NCBI GenBank assembly: GCA_936450465.1
Contig: OW388293.1
Coordinates: 29,393,860-29,457,859, forward strand
Source of the DNA: Gibbula magus
Taxonomy: Eukaryota; Mollusca; Gastropoda; Trochida; Trochidae
DNA: 64,000 nt
Direction: 5' to 3'
The translations under genes were made by a program, and so were the position numbers. The notes under the pieces were generated by a model. That model made no database searches and was not told where the DNA came from. It saw only the letters and a list, made by a program, of their open reading frames with translations. Shown here piece by piece: positions 47,620 through 60,563 of this stretch (the stretch's first letter is position 1; every line of letters begins with the position of its first letter).

Positions 47620-48184
47620 CTATATATGCATTACACTACAATTCGAAATACTAATTTTTTTAAATCGTATTAATATCAAAGTTGACACCTGTATGTGGTT
47701 GGACATGGGCCAGACAGTACCATGCTATACTGGTAATCTGATAAATTAAACTTTCTCAATATCATGTGGCACTTGACAAACCGCAGATATGATGAAGGCT
47801 TTTTCTGTAACATCAAGTGTGAAGCATACTCGATCACTAAACTTGTTTTGTTCAACAGATGTGTAGTTAATGTGAGATACTTCCAGAGTGCAACTGGGTG
47901 TGAATGTTATCCATAGTCCGGTGATGCAAAATAGCAAGACAATTGAATCACACTTCACCGATTCAACATTTTGTTGGTGGATATTTCTCTCAAGTGTAAT
48001 GTATTTGGTAGTTTTATCTGAAAGATGTCAATTGATTAGTTTAGGTTTTAGGCTCAGTGTGTATGGCTACATTATATTTAATCTAGCTATTACCATGAGT
48101 GTATGGATGGTAATTTCTGGCACTGGGGTAAGGAACCACAACATTCAATATGAAATATCAATATGGACGAATGGGTAAGCTGTT

Positions 48185-48300
48185 TGTACCGTCAGGGTTT
48201 ACATTTGGTACCTAAATGTGAGTGTGTGGGTTCGAATCCCCCAAGAATTAGTCCCGTTGTGTACTATTCCAGACTGTCTGATCCCAAATATAACATTGAT
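48185..48300 (+). repeat. SINE fragment
   Basis: GTGTGGGTTCGAATCCCCC is a B-box-like T-arm. The downstream TGATCCCAAATATAACA resembles the 3' end of the copy at 44376-44510. Confidence 0.45.
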
Positions 48301-49777
48301 GCATTTGTTCACTAACTAAATAAGAGTTGCCTTTGACATGTTTAGGATTATTTAATTTTATCTGCAGCGAAAAGGGTTTGATAATTATTTCAATTTCGAT
48401 TTGACCAGTTGTATACATCATATTTTAACGACTCTTTGTATTTTGATGCCATGAGTCCTAGCTCAAACATTTGGAATACAAACGTAACACTGAACTTGCT
48501 GTAGACTAAAATACATGTATGTATATTGAAGGAACAATTTTCTGACTACATATTTTGCAGTCGGAATTAGACCCATTGTCATGAACAAACATTGAAATAG
48601 AAAGTGATGAAATTATGTATATAACGTAAAATTGATGAATGGTGCAAACTCTTGGAAACGTCTAAGATCGGTCTAATCGATAATTCACTTACTTCCCTTA
48701 ATATCTCATAGCGAATATTGGCCTCTAGTTTGGAATTCTGGATTTTCGAGCAATGTAAAAATGTTTATGAGAAATCCTCTCAGCTGCCTAAGCGTATCTG
48801 CAGTGGAAATGATCAAATATTGAAACAAGCATAATGACTAATTTTCAGACTCAATAACTGTCAAGATGTCAAATATTTGAATCCAAGACTGACAAATACA
48901 TCTATTACATGCATAATTCGTCTGAACTATTTTCTGTGGTGCTTAGGGTTGGGTCATTATTTGCAAACTTCAGACAACATCGATCCTCAGAAGTTGTAAT
49001 GTGTGGTATGAGATTTTGGGGGATGCAAATATGCATATCGAGTCCAATTAAGGTTATTATTCACCACAATCTGTCTAAATGTGGTTGAAAAACAATTTGC
49101 CCGTTTTCGTGAGTGATACATGGTATGGCATCCGCGATAGGCAACACGTTCCTGTCCCAACTTACATATCACAGATGATTGCCAATTTTAAATTTAGGTG
49201 ATTGAAGTTTATTGATTCAATAAGGTTACTTGCTTTCATTGTTTTCCCATTGGGATCTCTGACGATGTTTACTATGTGATTTTATGGACTTCATTGTGTT
49301 TATTACATTTATGTGACACTGGATGCCTCTATGCAACAATTGACTTCATACCCCTGCATATTACTGACGTTAATCATACTGAACAGGTACGGTGGAAAAA
49401 TCTTAAACACCCGCATTGACTATATCGTTCTTGCAAAGCATTTGGCTATCAATGATAACTTTTGAATGATGTTCATGGCACTATATTTGACCATATGATT
49501 ATATTTAACATTCACACATAATACGCATGCGTATCTTCATGTACATTCGAACACGCACTCTTATAAATAATTTTATATTGTCAATATCAATACACCGCTC
49601 GAAGGCACCTCAGTTGTAAAATAGTATTGACATAAAATGTTCATGATGATTACTTCTATTCCTAGAATAGAATATTATAATAGATAATATAGTTTCTTTA
49701 TATATCACTGGCAATGTATTGGTATTCTATGTTTAAACGATCCAAATATTTATACAGATTGTAAATATTTTACAATA

Positions 49778-49780
<3 letters not shown>

Positions 49781-49817
<37 letters not shown>
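49781..49817. repeat. AT microsatellite
   Basis: About 18 AT dinucleotides. Confidence 0.95.
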
Positions 49818-49819
<2 letters not shown>

Positions 49820-52800
49820 AGGAATCTTCCTTAATACACCTTACCCAGTATCCAAATACAGGACGATACCAATGTTTTAAACAATACGTTTTCGGAAACT
49901 AATATATGGTTAAAAATTACTTGTCGAAATTATATTGGTGTTGAGAAGTGATAGAAAATAGAAAGTCAGATAAAATGGACGATACATCAACAAATGTAAA
50001 ATGTTTCTTACCTTCCATTTATTTGTCAGAGATTGTGATCGGACTGTATTTTTAGCAATGTAAAATCAGTACTAAAGACAAAAAAGTCAGTGAATAGTAT
50101 GTGAATAATAAAGACTATTTTTCAATAAGTTGTGTCTTGATTCTATCCTATCAAACTGAGATTCCAAATACAAATCTACAAGGTTCTGCCGATTACATTG
50201 CCATACAAGCAAACATACACATCTGTCTTATGAATGTAAAGTATAACTAGGTTCCCCCCTACCATCAGATGCAATGAATAGTTCCTATAAAAAAACTGTG
50301 TTTAACAGGAGGAATCGTCTGGGTAGGCTTGGCATGTCGTCAATGATTTCCGACTGAGGTTGACTGAATGAGGCCAATGTGAAAACATCTTATTCTAACA
50401 TAATTAGAGTCAAGATATATAACATTCTCTCTAAGAAGGATGTGGACAGTGTTTTCTTTCAATTCAACTGTCTATTTTGATCCTTTTACGTTCAAAATAT
50501 AGGAAGATTTAAAAAAATTATAAATGCACTTTTTATCATTAACCAGGTAACAGTGCGAAATAAAAAATATGTTGATTCTATCACATATGCAATCCACTAC
50601 CTACTTATAGACTGCTCAACCAGAGTTTCATGATACAAATCTAACAGATTCTGCTTATTACATTACCATACAAGCAAAACTGTACAACTGTCTTATGAAT
50701 GTCAATTGTTACTACCCAATGCAATGAATGATTCGTATATATCACAAACTGTGTCTTAGCAGGAGGCATCATCTGGGTAGGCCCCATATGTCTTCAAGGA
50801 TTTCTGCTCTCTGGGGTTTAACTGAATGAGGTCAATGTGATCATTCGAGTCAGGATATATCACATCTCTCGACAGTGTGGTCGGTGAGTCCTTAAGCTTT
50901 TGCTGAATAATGAAGGACGAATTTGTTTTTATTAAAAAACGCTGTTCATCCTGAAATGGTAGAGCATAATCATAATAATATCAGGTCTGTGTACACGTCA
51001 GAGACAATGCAATAATCATACCAAAAAAAAAATCAAAACATGGGGCAGAAATGTCTAAGTGCCATTGTTTATATGAATAGCTTTTCACAATTAGATGATT
51101 TAAAGTTCAATCTATGTTGCCATAGTCTGTAATTCAGGCACCATTGCATGCCTTGATCAATATGATCTTCACGAAACCACACGTCAAGTAGCACTGTAAA
51201 ATACCATACCTACCTAATTATTATACGGACCTCCTTGACCTCATCCACCAACCCGTGTCTGTGCAGGAGACTTGTGGGTGAGGCATACGTGTATACCCAG
51301 CTCTCGGGGGGCCACTTTGATAAAGTCAATAAGGTTAATTGAAAACATATTTTGAAGTTTAGTTATATATATACCATTGTCCTGAGAAATATGCGATAAC
51401 TGTACACAATTTATTTACAAGCATGCCGTATTTATATAATAACTATCTCTTTTACAATAAAGTTATTTTTTCATTGAGTTCAATTATAAGTGTAGAGATA
51501 AGTAATTGTAATACATTAAGATAGCAATATATTTGTTACAATATTCTACCAGAAAAACAGGAGTCTTAACCACATTTCTAGGGATGTGAATTTCGTATAT
51601 GCACATCACTTAACTGGAATTATTTGTTGACCATAGCCTGTCATATTACACACACATTCCTACACAAAGTTCTCGATGAAAAGGATATTCGGAAAAAAGC
51701 ATCTATATAATACTCAGTTCTGCAAATATCATTGTAAGATATATATCTACTCACATACATACCGATGTCAACATCAAGCAGGCAATTGCAGCTTTTCGGG
51801 GTCCGAGATGAACTCAAAAAATAGGTGACTCGTATCATTGAAGGTGTATCCTAGCAGAATATGGAATCCTGGGTCTTCATATCACTGGGAGTCACCTGAA
51901 TAGGTTCATTGAGTTCATAGAGGTGCAGAAAGTATGCCTCTCTTCTTCTGAAGCTATTTGTGTGTGTTAATGTTATTGCTATTTGTGCTGTACTTATTAC
52001 ATGGCTCCCTTGCATACCCTTCACGGCCTGTGGACTATGTAGCCATAACAGAGAGAAATCCCGTTTCTAATCATGTTGTGAATTGTTTACATGACATGGA
52101 TTCATAAACTAAGTGGTTTATTACTTTCACACTTGAATTAAGCTCTTTTTATTTTACAGGAACGCTAAAACATGGATGTAATTTTAATACTTCTTAGGCG
52201 CCATTGGCTATTACACTGGATTGAGATAATGCATGAGCAAAGCTCTTCTAAACTACATGTTAATGTATTCAGCTTTCAACATCAATAAATAGATCATACT
52301 CTTCTAGTACATGAATGAATTCATGCATACACTGCTTGATGCATCATGTGTTTACACTATCCAATTTTCATGTGTTTACACTATGGTCTTACAGAATGAG
52401 GGATGATATTTGAAAAGTTGTATCTCTTGTCTTTATCTGTAAAGTCAAAATGTTATTCGATTATTGTGGCTTCTTACATCAAAGAAATGTCAATACTTAG
52501 TATAGACTTTAGGACAAACTGTATAACTCCACCATAATATCATCAAAATATTGATACCACAAGCCCATTGATAAAAGTTGTTGTTTTATGTTATAATGAC
52601 CATTTCAGTGTTTTTCAAAGTATTTTAGAATTTTAGAAGATGCATGCTTTTGTTCAGTGATTTCAACAAGTGTGCTGTATGGAAACATGTACACAACATC
52701 ACTTATTATAAAGCCATTCCCGATAAGCTTCAACATAGCGATAAATCTCTACTTATACGCTGAATTTATCCGTGGATATTCATAACGATTCTTGTCTGAT

Positions 52801-53733
52801 ATTTTATCAAATCAAATGTCCACGCTGGGAAGTTGAGTTGAACAATCGAATTTAGGTTTCTTTTAGAACTCACTTCTTATCAGTACAGATTCGCGCCAAA
52901 AGCTTACTCAGACAAACGTGTATGTAAAGTAGCAAAGGTAGTTCAGCAAATCAACAGGCAGAGCCGAAGATTAATCCAGGTTATGTGCACTATCACAACT
53001 GATGCGTCAGTAATCCGGTTAACCAACGTATTAAGTGAAGTTGTACAGAAATGGACATTTGTAAAGAAATCCCAAACCATCTTACATGTATATTCACTTC
53101 TGTTCCTTTTGATCTCAGCTTAAAAGCTGAATGCATGACATTTATTAATACTGCAATCACATTTATCAGAAATCCTCGTTATTCGTTTGTCTATTTAATA
53201 TCCTTACCATCACTATTCTGAGGCGTATTTCAATGTCATTATTCATTTGAAAATGCTGTAGGAACACATTAGAAAACATCAGTCAAATGTAACCGTTGTT
53301 ATTCTGTCATATGTAAAAGAAAAAAGTCATCGTCGTCCCTATTCGTTTTAGGTGGTACAAAAACATGGTGTAAAGATATGTCATGAGATTGGTACACATT
53401 GTACAATATTTTGACAAAGAATAAAAGTTGCGTGGCACTTTCCTGGAAGGCTGTTTGTTCCTATTTTCATCGCATCAGATTGCATCATATTGCATAGGTG
53501 TATCGGACGTGGTGTAGGACTGTCTGCGTTTTTTAACGCATCGCATGATGCAAAAAATGGACGTAGTGTGCGCCCAACCTTAGCTGTAACGTACCCCTCA
53601 AATAGACCAATATATAATATAATATAACCAATCTAAGGACATATAGATATTTATTAAATCAATTTGGTTATTTTGAAAAAGAGCAGTATGCAAAATCATT
53701 CACATCTAAATCCTTAAATTATTAGAATTTGAA

Positions 53734-53994
53734 ATGAAGATAGTGAACAGGTTATGGACATGTTTACAAACCTTAGAACATAGGATACTCACTTATGAAC
53801 AATGTAGAATTAGTCGCTTAGAAAACATTCTCATATTTGAAAAGCTTATTGGCACTGATTTGTACAGGCATGCTGTCGCAATTTTTTATGGCTTCTTCCA
53901 GACTGATAAATTAAAAATGATTTGTTTTCGAAAACAGGAGAGGAAGTGTATATTATCGTTTGCAATGTCTCAGCATGTATTTTCTGCAAAATGA
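53734..53994 (+). CDS. Hypothetical 86-residue frame conserved in the paralog
   Basis: The frame starts MKIVNRLWTCLQTLE and ends CFRKQERKCILSFAMSQH...FSAK-stop. The left paralog (35345-35591) retains MTTVKRLWKCLQTLE and CFRKQERKSILLFTLSQH...FSAK with the same stop, but is broken by a TGA and a one-base shift. Basic, with no signal peptide, no known domain and no splice context. It is either an old coding exon decaying on the left, or coincidental openness. Confidence 0.22.
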   Translation: MKIVNRLWTCLQTLEHRILTYEQCRISRLENILIFEKLIGTDLYRHAVAIFYGFFQTDKLKMICFRKQERKCILSFAMSQHVFSAK

Positions 53995-54639
53995 GTTAGA
54001 CTGCCTGCATCAGTACACACACTTGGGAAGAAGGTTGAACGATACTGAAAGATATGAAGCCTTACCTATCTTACTCATTACCCTTCCCACATCTGCCGTT
54101 GTAATATCAAAACAAACACAAGAGAATATATATATATATAGTTTTGAAATGGTTAATTGTTAAGAATAATTATGTTCCCAATCATTAAAATGCACAATGA
54201 TAGTTGGACAGATATGAACATTTATGTATATTCATATGAATGTCATTATTAAATGGTTTTTTATTGGTTTTTCTTTCTGGAAATTTGTTTATTTAGTATT
54301 ATACCCCTAACAGTGTAAGAGGAGTGTTACGTCTTACAAGATAACCATTAGGTTATAAGATGAAGGGCATCAAATCAATCTTTTGTGAATTTGGAATGGC
54401 AGTTATCCAACCCTTCTTCAGAAGTGGAAACATGTTGTAATTTAACCGATAAGATAAACAGTTACAGAACTAAACCACTATGATATATTTCCAATGAATG
54501 CAATTCATCATTCTGTGTTGCTGTGTATGTGAAACACAATTTTCATCAGTAACGACATATTTCTCATTACACAAAGTTATCACTTGGTTGAAAAATCATT
54601 TATGAAATTCTAAGTTATCATGGGAACAGGTTAATATGG

Positions 54640-55480
54640 TGTATCCGAATTACAAACATCAATCATGCACCAGGTAAGTGAAACTGAATTATCTATTTAA
54701 ATGCTTGACATATAGCAGATTCATCATGGGAACGTATAATTTCTTTGAACATCCTCTTCACTCAAATTGTGTATATTTAAATTATGGCTACGGAACAAAC
54801 TTGCAATTTTATGACGATGGTATAATTTAGATGTACTATTAAATGGCAACAGTAACTATCATACAAGGAAAAGGGATATGGAAACCATAGAACACTTCAA
54901 TAGTTCATATCTGTTATCCATTCCGTTGATTGATTCCGGTGTTTTCACATCTCGATCTGTACATATATTGTATCGTCTGTGTGAGTGCGTGCAATGCATG
55001 TTATTATGCATCTGACATATGATGAATTTTCGACAATGGTTATCTGAATATGGTTAAATTAAACCGTCCTGGGAAGTTTTTGCCATCTATAAGTAAATAT
55101 ATATCATACTTTATTTCCCAAAGAGCATGTTCATTCTCTGAAATGATCGGTCACTCACACACTCATTTATAGTATTTCTAGGGAAGTTGAAAGTCTATAC
55201 ATTACATTAAATTATCCCATTTCCCATCATGTTGTTACCCAACAGGAAAAGTAGTATTATTGAAAAAAATTCATGAAAACTGCTTATGATACATATATTT
55301 CAGTTATCTATCTCAATAATGGCATGTCATGATTAGGCCTAAACAATGTTTCTGGTCTTTACAGGCTGACAAAAATGATGCGATGAAAAAGACCTGAGGC
55401 GTTGGTTTGAAACTGATGCGAGCGGAAACAAGAAACAAATATTTTTTTGGCCCTTAGTTCAATTACATTTAATTACCTGC
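54640..55480. other. Gene-free DNA
   Basis: No feature is supported between the duplication and the hAT element. Confidence 0.45.
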
Positions 55481-55520
55481 ATATAAAGGTAAAGCAGGGC
55501 TCCAGATAATTATTTTTACT

Positions 55521-55650
55521 AATGAGTATTTCACTCATCAAAATCAAAAGTGAGGAGTAAAATTACTAAATGAAAAAAGCCAATGGGTATTTCACTCATC
55601 AAAATAAAAAGTGAGGAGTAAAATTACTAAATGACAAAAAGCTAAGAGTC
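55521..55650. repeat. Left subterminal direct repeats of the hAT element
   Basis: Two copies of a 62-bp unit (GTATTTCACTCATCAAAAT at 55526 and 55588) plus a partial third near 55645. Subterminal repeats are typical transposase-binding sites in hAT elements. The opposite end has its own short repeats CATGCGTA and ATACGCAT (about 59442-59488). Confidence 0.75.
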
Positions 55651-55666
55651 TTTCATTCTTTCAAAG

Positions 55667-55672
55667 TTTATT
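55667..55672 (-). terminator. Poly(A) signal of the hAT transposase
   Basis: AATAAA on the minus strand, 22 bp past the stop codon at 55694. Confidence 0.7.
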
Positions 55673-55693
55673 AAACAAAGTTACATTCAGTGT

Positions 55694-58089
55694 CTAGCAA
55701 CTTGGTTTGGATTTTTTGGCTGGATGTGGTTTGTAGTCAACAGCCAGCCTCTTCTTTCGTCGTTTGACCCGTGAAAGCCAGAGACTGGCCAGTTTCCGAC
55801 AGTCGAAATCCTGGACGGGGGGACCGCAGAGGCTGACCCTCACTGCTGCCTCCATGTTAGCAGAACCAATTGATGACCTGTAACAAGTATGAAACTACTA
55901 AAGAAACTACATACACTTCAGTTAATTCATGATGTGACATCTTATCAATTCATGATATTAATAATAAACAAACATTTATACAATTTCACCTGGTGAAAAC
56001 TCATTAAGCAATCATCTATATGATAACGATGTTTGCTTAATGACGTTTGATTTAAATCAATTAAATGAATTGCAAATATTCTCTGAAATAAATATTTTAC
56101 TAAAGATTACCTGTGCTTGTGCTTGATTCTGTTTTGTGTGCTGAAGGACCTTTCACACTCTACTGAGGTGATCTGCATACAGAGGGCAATGGAAGCCAGT
56201 GTGGCCATGTTTGGGAACATGTCTGCATGCTTGATAGTTAGTCTTTGACAAAACCCCTTGAGGGACTGGTCCTTGTAAGTGCCTTTCATCATGGCCAACA
56301 CCCCAGGCCATTCAGTCTTCAGGGCTTCTCCATCTACCAGGTGCTTCACTGTCTTCTCTGTGGTGGTGGTTCCTGAGATGAGATCCCCCTCCACTGTTTT
56401 CACAGTTCTGTCCTTCCCATAATGTTCTGTAAGCGTGTCCAGAGCCTTTTCACTTTCCTGAGCAGAACTTGCCAAAGACGGTTCCAGAACTTGGCCCAAG
56501 CATGACATGATCAGGCTATCAACTTTTGGAATTCTCTTCTTTATGTTTTTGATGAGATTGTTTAAGTACTTCTCCTTAAGAGATTCAAACTGCAACTTTA
56601 CACCTTCACTAAAGTTTTTCAATTCATCGTTGCCAACATAAGCCTTGCCTTCATGAACTGTCAGTGATTCTTTCATTTCTTTTAGGCCTAAGCCGTCACT
56701 TGTTTTCAGAACTTCAAATTGACTGACAATACTGTCAACCATGGGAGACAAATCACTGAAGAGCAGGTTTTCCTGCTGGAGCTGGAGGGACAACTTTGAA
56801 AGAATGTGGTGAACATCCAACATGAAGCCAAGTAATAAGGTTGTTTTGTAAGTTGAAAAGTACTTGTAAAGTCCCTTGGCCTTTGCGTCTTTGTCAGCAA
56901 AACCAGAGAGAGTAGCTAACACAGAGGCATAACACAAAAATACAGCTTCAACTGCCTGTTTTAGTCCAAGCCATCTGATGGCATATGGCATTTTGATGGT
57001 CAAGTCTGGCTCTTCAAGTAGTTTTTGCATTTTTTTCAATGCATAAGTCCTGTTTGCTGAGTAAGAAAAGAAATTATACAGTTGCCCAAACTTTTCATTG
57101 AATTTCTTTAGAATGTCAATGTCTTTGATTGAGTCGGTGACGGCCAGGTTTAATCTGTGAGCTACACAGTGTGTTTGAAGAGTAAAAGGTGCTGCTTTGG
57201 ATTGAAACTGAACACCTACTCCTGACTTTCGGCCCATCATAACACTGGCACCATCTGTTGCTAGTGAAACACATTTACCGACGTCAATGTCAAAATCTTC
57301 CAAATACTTTAACAAACCTCTGCAAATCGTGTGTGCACAACCGTCTACTAATTCAATATTGCCCAAGAAAGAAGTTTCTGGAACCCCGCCGTGAACGTAA
57401 CGGACACAAATTGACAAGCGTTTAGAGACGGTAATGTCTGTACTCTCATCAATGAGAATGGCAAAATATTCTGACTGTTTGATTTTATCAATGAGATTGG
57501 TTTTCAATAATCCTGAAATTATTCCCTGAATTTCATTTACTGTAGTCCAACTCAAGTTTGTGTATGGCATATCTACTTTATTTAATCGTTGTAGATTCAA
57601 AAGTGAATTGACTTTGGAGAGTGGCAGCTCCTCTTTCATCACCATGTATACAGTTCTCATAAAAAAAATGTCAGAGTCCGATACACAAACGTCAACACTG
57701 GGCTCTTCGTGAAAAACGTGTTGTGCTTCACTTTTCAAAGATCGCTTGACAGCTTCGATGTGAGGCTCCGATACACAATGTCGCTCAATAGTTGATTTTT
57801 GTACATTTGGGGTTCCTTCGGTAGCCCACACTGTTTTCATATTATATTTCTCACAAACTAAACATTTTAATTTAACAACATCATCACGCTCCACATGAAG
57901 CCAGGGGAAGTTTGATTTCCAAACAGCAATTGTTTTTTCAGTGACGTGATTACCGTCATGTTTCTTCTTAATACAGGTTTTGGTAACATTGTCAATTATG
58001 TCATTTAAAATATCAGATACTAACTTTTCCTTGTTAATTGAAACTGTTTTGCTTTCAAAGAAATGAACGAGTTTCTTCTGCGTAAACAT
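55694..58089 (-). CDS. hAT-family transposase (ZNF862/KIAA1586-like), two exons
   Basis: Exon 1 runs 58089-56111 and exon 2 55877-55694, joined across a 233-bp intron (donor AG|GTAATC, acceptor TTGTTACAG|G) that restores the frame and gives 720 residues. ATG 58089 is the first ATG; the frame is open for six more codons upstream. A TTF/BED-like zinc finger uses Cys76, Cys79, His104 and His110. The RNase-H-fold core shows ILIDESTD (Asp214), LATDGASVM (Asp279) and the nearby THCVAHRLNL. The C-terminal hAT dimerisation block has VECERSFSTQNRIKHKH (Glu646). The spliced end adds SSIGSANMEAAVRVSL and a basic tail (RVKRRKKR). These acidic residues match the hAT DDE layout. No internal stop is present, so it may be functional. 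It is similar in type to vertebrate ZNF862 and KIAA1586, themselves hAT-derived, but the TIRs argue for a live element and not a domesticated gene. Confidence 0.9.
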
Positions 58090-58109
58090 TCTTGCAGCAG
58101 ACGACACAG

Positions 58110-59480
58110 CTTGACAGGAAGATACACGAACGTGCGCATTGATCTAATGCGCATCGAAGTTTATTACACCTGTTTAGGGCGCTCGTCTAAATTTACAGCA
58201 GCCCTCAACACGCTTTATAAATAGATACGGTAACTTTTAAATATAAGACTAATGTTCGTAATGTTATTATTAACACACGTACGTGCTCGCACATAATTAT
58301 TACTCACTATAAAACATTTTAACACCATGATTATTGTTTTGAAACTCGCACAAAATCGATTGACTACAGCTTTCAGTATAGATATTTTTAGATGATATTT
58401 TTAAATGCCTAGCCACCGTGTTTTGACCATGTGTAGCTAAAAAAATTAAGTTCACACTACAGTACCTCAAAATAAATGTACTTTATTTCAAAGTAAACGA
58501 AGTAGTTCTAAATTTATTCTGTTTAAATCAATATGTATGTCGACTTGCTAACAAGGTCGTCTGGCATGAACTACTGATTAGCATAAAACTAATCTTAACA
58601 GTATTAATCCTGAAAAGTCGTCTGTTTGATTGCCTTTTCAAAAAAATATAATAAAAAAAGAAAGCTGTATCGCATTTCATCTCGTAGGTTTTTAATTAGT
58701 CATTGATCATAACATGTGAAGAAATAACCAATCAACCATTGACATTCAATGTACATATACTTAGTTCTGAAAGAAATATCTAAAAACAGACTAAATATGA
58801 TTTTGTCCTAATATTTTCGCAAAAATAGATTTCGGCAAAAACGTATTCTTAAATTCGAAAAATATTTCAATTTCGAACGAACGTTATGTCAATTGATCAA
58901 TAGATGACTGCACTGAAATAAAGATATTGAATTAGTCCTAACGAAAACAGTCTTTCGGCCAAACTAGCCAGGCAATTCCATTCGTTTTTAGAACAAATTA
59001 TATATTATTCATCTGCTTGGCCAATGCTTTCACAACGTATGTAAAATATCCACCTGATATTGTCAATTACTGCATGAAAGGTTATAATTTGACTCTAAAC
59101 ATAAATGACATGCATTTACTTGAGAGAAATTCAACATATTTGAAGCCTACCGGGGGACACAGACTTCGGGTAATAGTAACGCACTATAAGGGCTTTCTTT
59201 TTTAGATTGTGTACCCCGAACATGGATTCAATCTTTGTAACATTAACAAGATCATGCGGAAAAACTCGGTAATCTTCGGCTTCGCTTCAATATAGAGATG
59301 CAACCAATGCTATTCGAGACATAAAGATCGGACATGAAAGATTGAACAACTATTTTGACAGTCACATTCACGCATGTAAACACAAACTGGCTCGTATTCT
59401 GAGAGAGCCGTGCGTATCTTTCACTCATTGATTTCATTTTTCATGCGTATATTTGAATTATTCATGCGTATTCTACGCAG
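58110..59480. other. Non-coding 5' part of the hAT element
   Basis: No second gene is seen between the transposase start and the right TIR. A promoter must lie here but no clear TATA box is singled out. Confidence 0.5.
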
Positions 59481-59734
59481 ATACGCATCTTATCTGGAGC
59501 CCTGTAAAGGTCCTAAAATTCCACAGAACATGTTTAATTCCTGTATACCCATAAAGCAGATATCTTTAGCTGTCGGAACCTGACAAATGACATACAATTA
59601 AATAAAGGCTTTTTCTTTGTATGTTATGGAAATATTATTTCTAGAAGGAACGACTATTTGCATACTTACGAAAGCCTTTTAGGGACTTGTTAGGGAACAT
59701 TTAAAAAGTATCCAAACTAACTGGAAATTCTCAC

Positions 59735-59921
59735 ATAGTATCTGGAAATAACCAGTTAGCATCTAGAAATTACCACTCAGCATCTGGATATTACCACTTA
59801 GCATCTGGAAATTACCACTTAGCATCTAGAAATAACCACTTAGCATCTAGAAATTACCACTTAGCATCTGGAAATTACCACTTAGCATCTGGAAATTACC
59901 ACTTAGCATCTGGAAATTTCC
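59735..59921 (-). repeat. 21-bp minisatellite, inverted orientation
   Basis: About nine units of GGAAATTACCACTTAGCATCT. The reverse complement is a diverged form of the unit at 60150-60563, so the two arrays face each other. Confidence 0.9.
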
Positions 59922-60149
59922 AGGCACTGTTTCGTTGTGTACAGTCAAATGCACACACAGAACTATACATTCCAGATGCTACGGTTTCTCGAAACGGGAG
60001 AAAGAAGAATGATTTTATGACATTAAATTTCATATGATAAACACAAACAGATAAAATACGGAAGCCTTTTAGGGCCATGTAAAACATTAAAAAGTATCCA
60101 AACTAACTTGAAATTTTCACATAGTATCTGGAAATAACCAGTAAGCAAA

Positions 60150-60563
60150 TGAAAATTACCATTTGATAGCTGGTAATTTCCAGAAGATAACTGGTAATTT
60201 TCAAATGATAACTCGTAATATCCAGAAGCTAACTGGTAATTTCCAGAAGATAACTGGTAATTTCCAAATGATAACTGGTAATTTCCAGAAAATAACTGGC
60301 AATTTCCAAATGATAACTGGTAATTTCCAGAAGATAACTGGTAATTTCCAGATGATAACTGGTAATTTCCAGAAGATAACTGGTAATTTCCAGATGATAA
60401 CTGGTAATTTCCAGAAGATAACTGGTAATTTCCAAATGATAACTGGTAATTTCCAGAAGATAACTGGTAATTTCCAGATGATAAATGGTAATTTCCAGAT
60501 GATAACTGGTAATTTCCAGATGATAACTGGTAATTTCCAGATGATAACTGGTAATTTCCAGTT
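60150..60563 (+). repeat. 21-bp minisatellite
   Basis: About 19 units of GATAACTGGTAATTTCCAGA plus one base. Unit types ending AA and AT alternate, giving a 42-bp higher-order period. CTGG...CCAG makes each unit partly palindromic. Because 21 is divisible by 3 the array is open in several frames on both strands (for example ITGNFQ repeats). I treat these frames as artefacts. Confidence 0.95.

Larger units (their letters stand above)
48400..54620. repeat. Segmental duplication, right copy
   Basis: Collinear with 22570-36110 but without the 5-kb insertion. It contains two tandem copies of one module (about 50160-50420 and 50590-50880) where the left locus has a single clear copy. Confidence 0.85.
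55495..59504 (-). mobile_element. Complete hAT DNA transposon
   Basis: The 4010-bp element is bounded by perfect 15-bp terminal inverted repeats CAGGGCTCCAGATAA (55495-55509, 59490-59504). It encloses a spliced hAT transposase on the minus strand. CAGGG-type ends are common in hAT elements. The flanks carry TAAAGGTA (55484-55491) and TAAAGGTC (59505-59512), a 7/8 match of the expected 8-bp length, but the left copy is separated from the TIR by 3 extra bases. Subterminal repeats occur at both ends. The region 58200-59480 is non-coding leader. Confidence 0.88.

Noticed and set aside
47746..47958. 70-codon minus-strand frame with hydrophobic, Cys-containing N-terminus
   Set aside because: The frame starts at GTG with no in-frame ATG upstream, and I found no convincing donor or acceptor. 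Probably chance.
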